64,000 nucleotides of DNA from Crambe crambe (taxonomy: Eukaryota; Porifera; Demospongiae; Poecilosclerida; Crambeidae), in the NCBI GenBank assembly GCA_963924555.1, contig OZ004595.1, positions 620,001 to 684,000 of the forward strand, written 5' to 3'. Each line of letters opens with the position of its first letter. Positions within the stretch are counted from its first letter, which is position 1. The position numbers were made by a program, and so were the translations under genes. Of the stretch, positions 62,301 through 64,000 are shown piece after piece. Under the pieces are notes generated by a model. The model was not told where the DNA came from, made no database searches, and saw only the letters and a list, made by a program, of their open reading frames with translations.

Positions 62301-64000
62301 TTCCTTTGAATGCTAAATCACCCGAGAAGCAGGACGAGGAGATCATCGGTGATATTCGAGAAGAAATAGTGCGTCTTGCACCTCAACCCCAATCCATCCC
62401 ACTGCAGTATTACGCACTCGAACTGGAACTTGAAAAAAAAGAAAAAAGTGTGATTAGCTTCAAAGAATGTTTGGACATTGCCAAGCATTCCCTGCTTTTC
62501 GAAGAGACTGCAGCCAAAGCTGCCATCCATCATCTTGATAGCCTCAACCTCATCCAACACTTCCCAGAGTGTGCCAAAGAGGTCATATTCTGTGACCCCA
62601 ACATCCTCCTCAACAAGGTGAATGAGCTGATAGAGAAAAGCTACAGTTTGAGGGGTTGGACCCCTTCAAAACCCGAGGTACTTGTAGGAGGAGACTGGAT
62701 TAAATTCCACATGCGTGGCAGGGTGACCTTACCCATGCTTAAAGAGTTTCCTGAAGGCTTTGTGCAAAATCTTTACGATCATCACACTTTGGCCAAGATC
62801 TTCGAAGACCTGCTCATTTTCACTCGTTTTGAGCATGATGATAGCTTTTTCATGCCTGCCCTGCTCGATGTTAAAGATCTGAAGCTCATCCAGCGACCGA
62901 CTAAGACATGCCTGATCATAGCGTTCTCCTCTGGATATGCCCCCTTGGGGCTTTTTTCTTCCTCCATTGCCTTTCTGACTTCAAGCAATAATCGATGGCC
63001 TTCTCCATGGATGTTCTTGTTCGAAAAAGGTCAACTCTTCCGAAATGTGATCAGCTTCAATGTGGAATCAGTGGTGGTCACTCTTATTGACCGCTCCAGT
63101 AACTTTGAGGTTCATGTGCAACTGCAGGGAAGCATGCAAGAAGACCCGTCTATGATGCCTGAAGTGTGCAAAACTGTACGACAAGGGATCAAGGAGGCCA
63201 TCAAGCAATCGATGAAGAAACGCCACATCTGTAATGCATCGTACAGTGAGAGTTTCTTCTGCCCGTGTGACTCATATGCTACCTACCACTTGGCTAGTGT
63301 GAAGAAAGCATTTGGAAAGAAATATCATAGGTGTTGTGATGTCCACACTGGGAATAATGGAGCTTTGGAAGAACATCACTACCAGTGGCTGGGAATAGAA
63401 CCCTCTACACCATCAAAAGGTAGGAATAACAATTTAGTTGTGGCACTGGTCTAAATCGTCCTCTATTATGTTCTTTATAGCCACTTCTGGTTCTCTTGGG
63501 ATGGCTGCTCTTCCTGCAGTTAGTGAGTACTTGAAAGACGTGAACAGAGAAGAGGTGATCAGACTGGGGCTAGCTCTTGGATTGTTATACAGTAGACTTG
63601 AAGGGATGAAAATGTTTCCTGAAGATGTCATAGCTGCATGGTTGAGGGGAGACGACGAATGTGGTTTTCCCAGCTGGACTAGACTGGCCACAGCTCTTGA
63701 TAAAACTGGTCACACAGCTATTGCCTCCAAAGTCAGGAAAGGTGAGCACAGTCAAAATCAATGAGATTACGAACACTTAATTAGTCGATCTGTTTCCTAT
63801 TTTATAGAAAAGCTCAGTCAAGTCCTCACTACTCCTTCACTTCCAAGACCTACACCAGCAGGTGAGCAGTTTAACAGAGTGTGTATTATCATACTGGTAC
63901 ATGGTACTGTTAATGAATGCAGGTCCTTCTGTCAACCCTTTACCTGGTGAGGTGGACAGTGCTGCAAACAGTTCTCCTAATGACAGGCAACAAAGGTCTC
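59376..64000 (+). CDS. RCD6: coiled-coil / class B Roc / COR / beta-type Death protein (runs off the window)
   Basis: Exons: 59376-59399, 59718-59750, 60407-60448, 60531-60705, 61130-61174, 61296-61345, 61439-63419, 63481-63741, 63808-63861, 63923->64000, all in phase. It starts MAEGRSKR, with GAAGVGKS, DSGGQ and THRD as in RCD2. The Death exon is beta-type (YLKDVNREEVIRLGLALGLL, FPEDVIAAWLRGDDE), matching RCD4 although the GTPase module is class B. The final exon is still open at 64000 (PSVNPLPGEVD and on), so more C-terminal exons, possibly the linker and second Death-like domain seen in RCD3, lie outside. Confidence 0.85.

Overview
This window is intron-rich animal nuclear DNA. Introns are short with GT..AG ends, and there are homopolymer runs, foldback elements and a Ty3/gypsy retrotransposon piece. 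The identifiable genes are a delta-catenin, GTPase-COR-Death proteins and a methionine aminopeptidase 2 relic. Compactness and expansion of Roc-COR-Death genes suggest a marine invertebrate, most likely a sponge. This organism call is an inference.

The core of the window is a plus-strand tandem array of six related genes, called RCD1-RCD6 here: 2745-7770, 12840-18089, 23056-30576, 34008-39999 (possibly to 40765), 48580-53973 and 59376->64000. I rebuilt the exons by hand from splice sites. Codon phase closes over the rebuilt exons of RCD1, 2, 3 and 5 and over the visible part of RCD6. RCD4 is unresolved at its 3' end. Each protein has an N-terminal coiled coil on 4-5 small exons, one large exon for a Roc-like GTPase plus COR-like region, a C-terminal Cys/His segment, one or two Death-fold domains and a Ser/Thr/Pro-rich tail. 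The likely role is multimeric signalling through Death-domain adaptors, as in innate immune or cell-death receptors. That role is inferred from the architecture.

Two patterns stand out. First, the coiled-coil exons differ between copies almost only by amino-acid-changing substitutions, while the introns touching them are nearly identical. Second, the central GTPase module (class A in RCD1/4, class B in RCD2/3/5/6) and the Death modules (alpha in RCD1/3, beta in RCD4/6, gamma in RCD2/5, an extra delta in RCD3/4) combine independently. The locus behaves like a modular, diversifying receptor array.

The left end (1-2131) holds the 3' end of a delta-catenin gene. A 5'-truncated second copy lies at 9042-12241, carried by a ~10 kb duplication that also includes the start of an RCD gene. 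Each copy has a different frameshift. Between RCD genes lie repeated minus-strand fragments of an unidentified gene or genes (one C2H2 finger exon, and acidic/Ser-rich exons), a decayed MetAP2 gene (43282-44210), RCD 3' relics, several inverted-repeat elements and a truncated integrase with a putative LTR (55572-56488).
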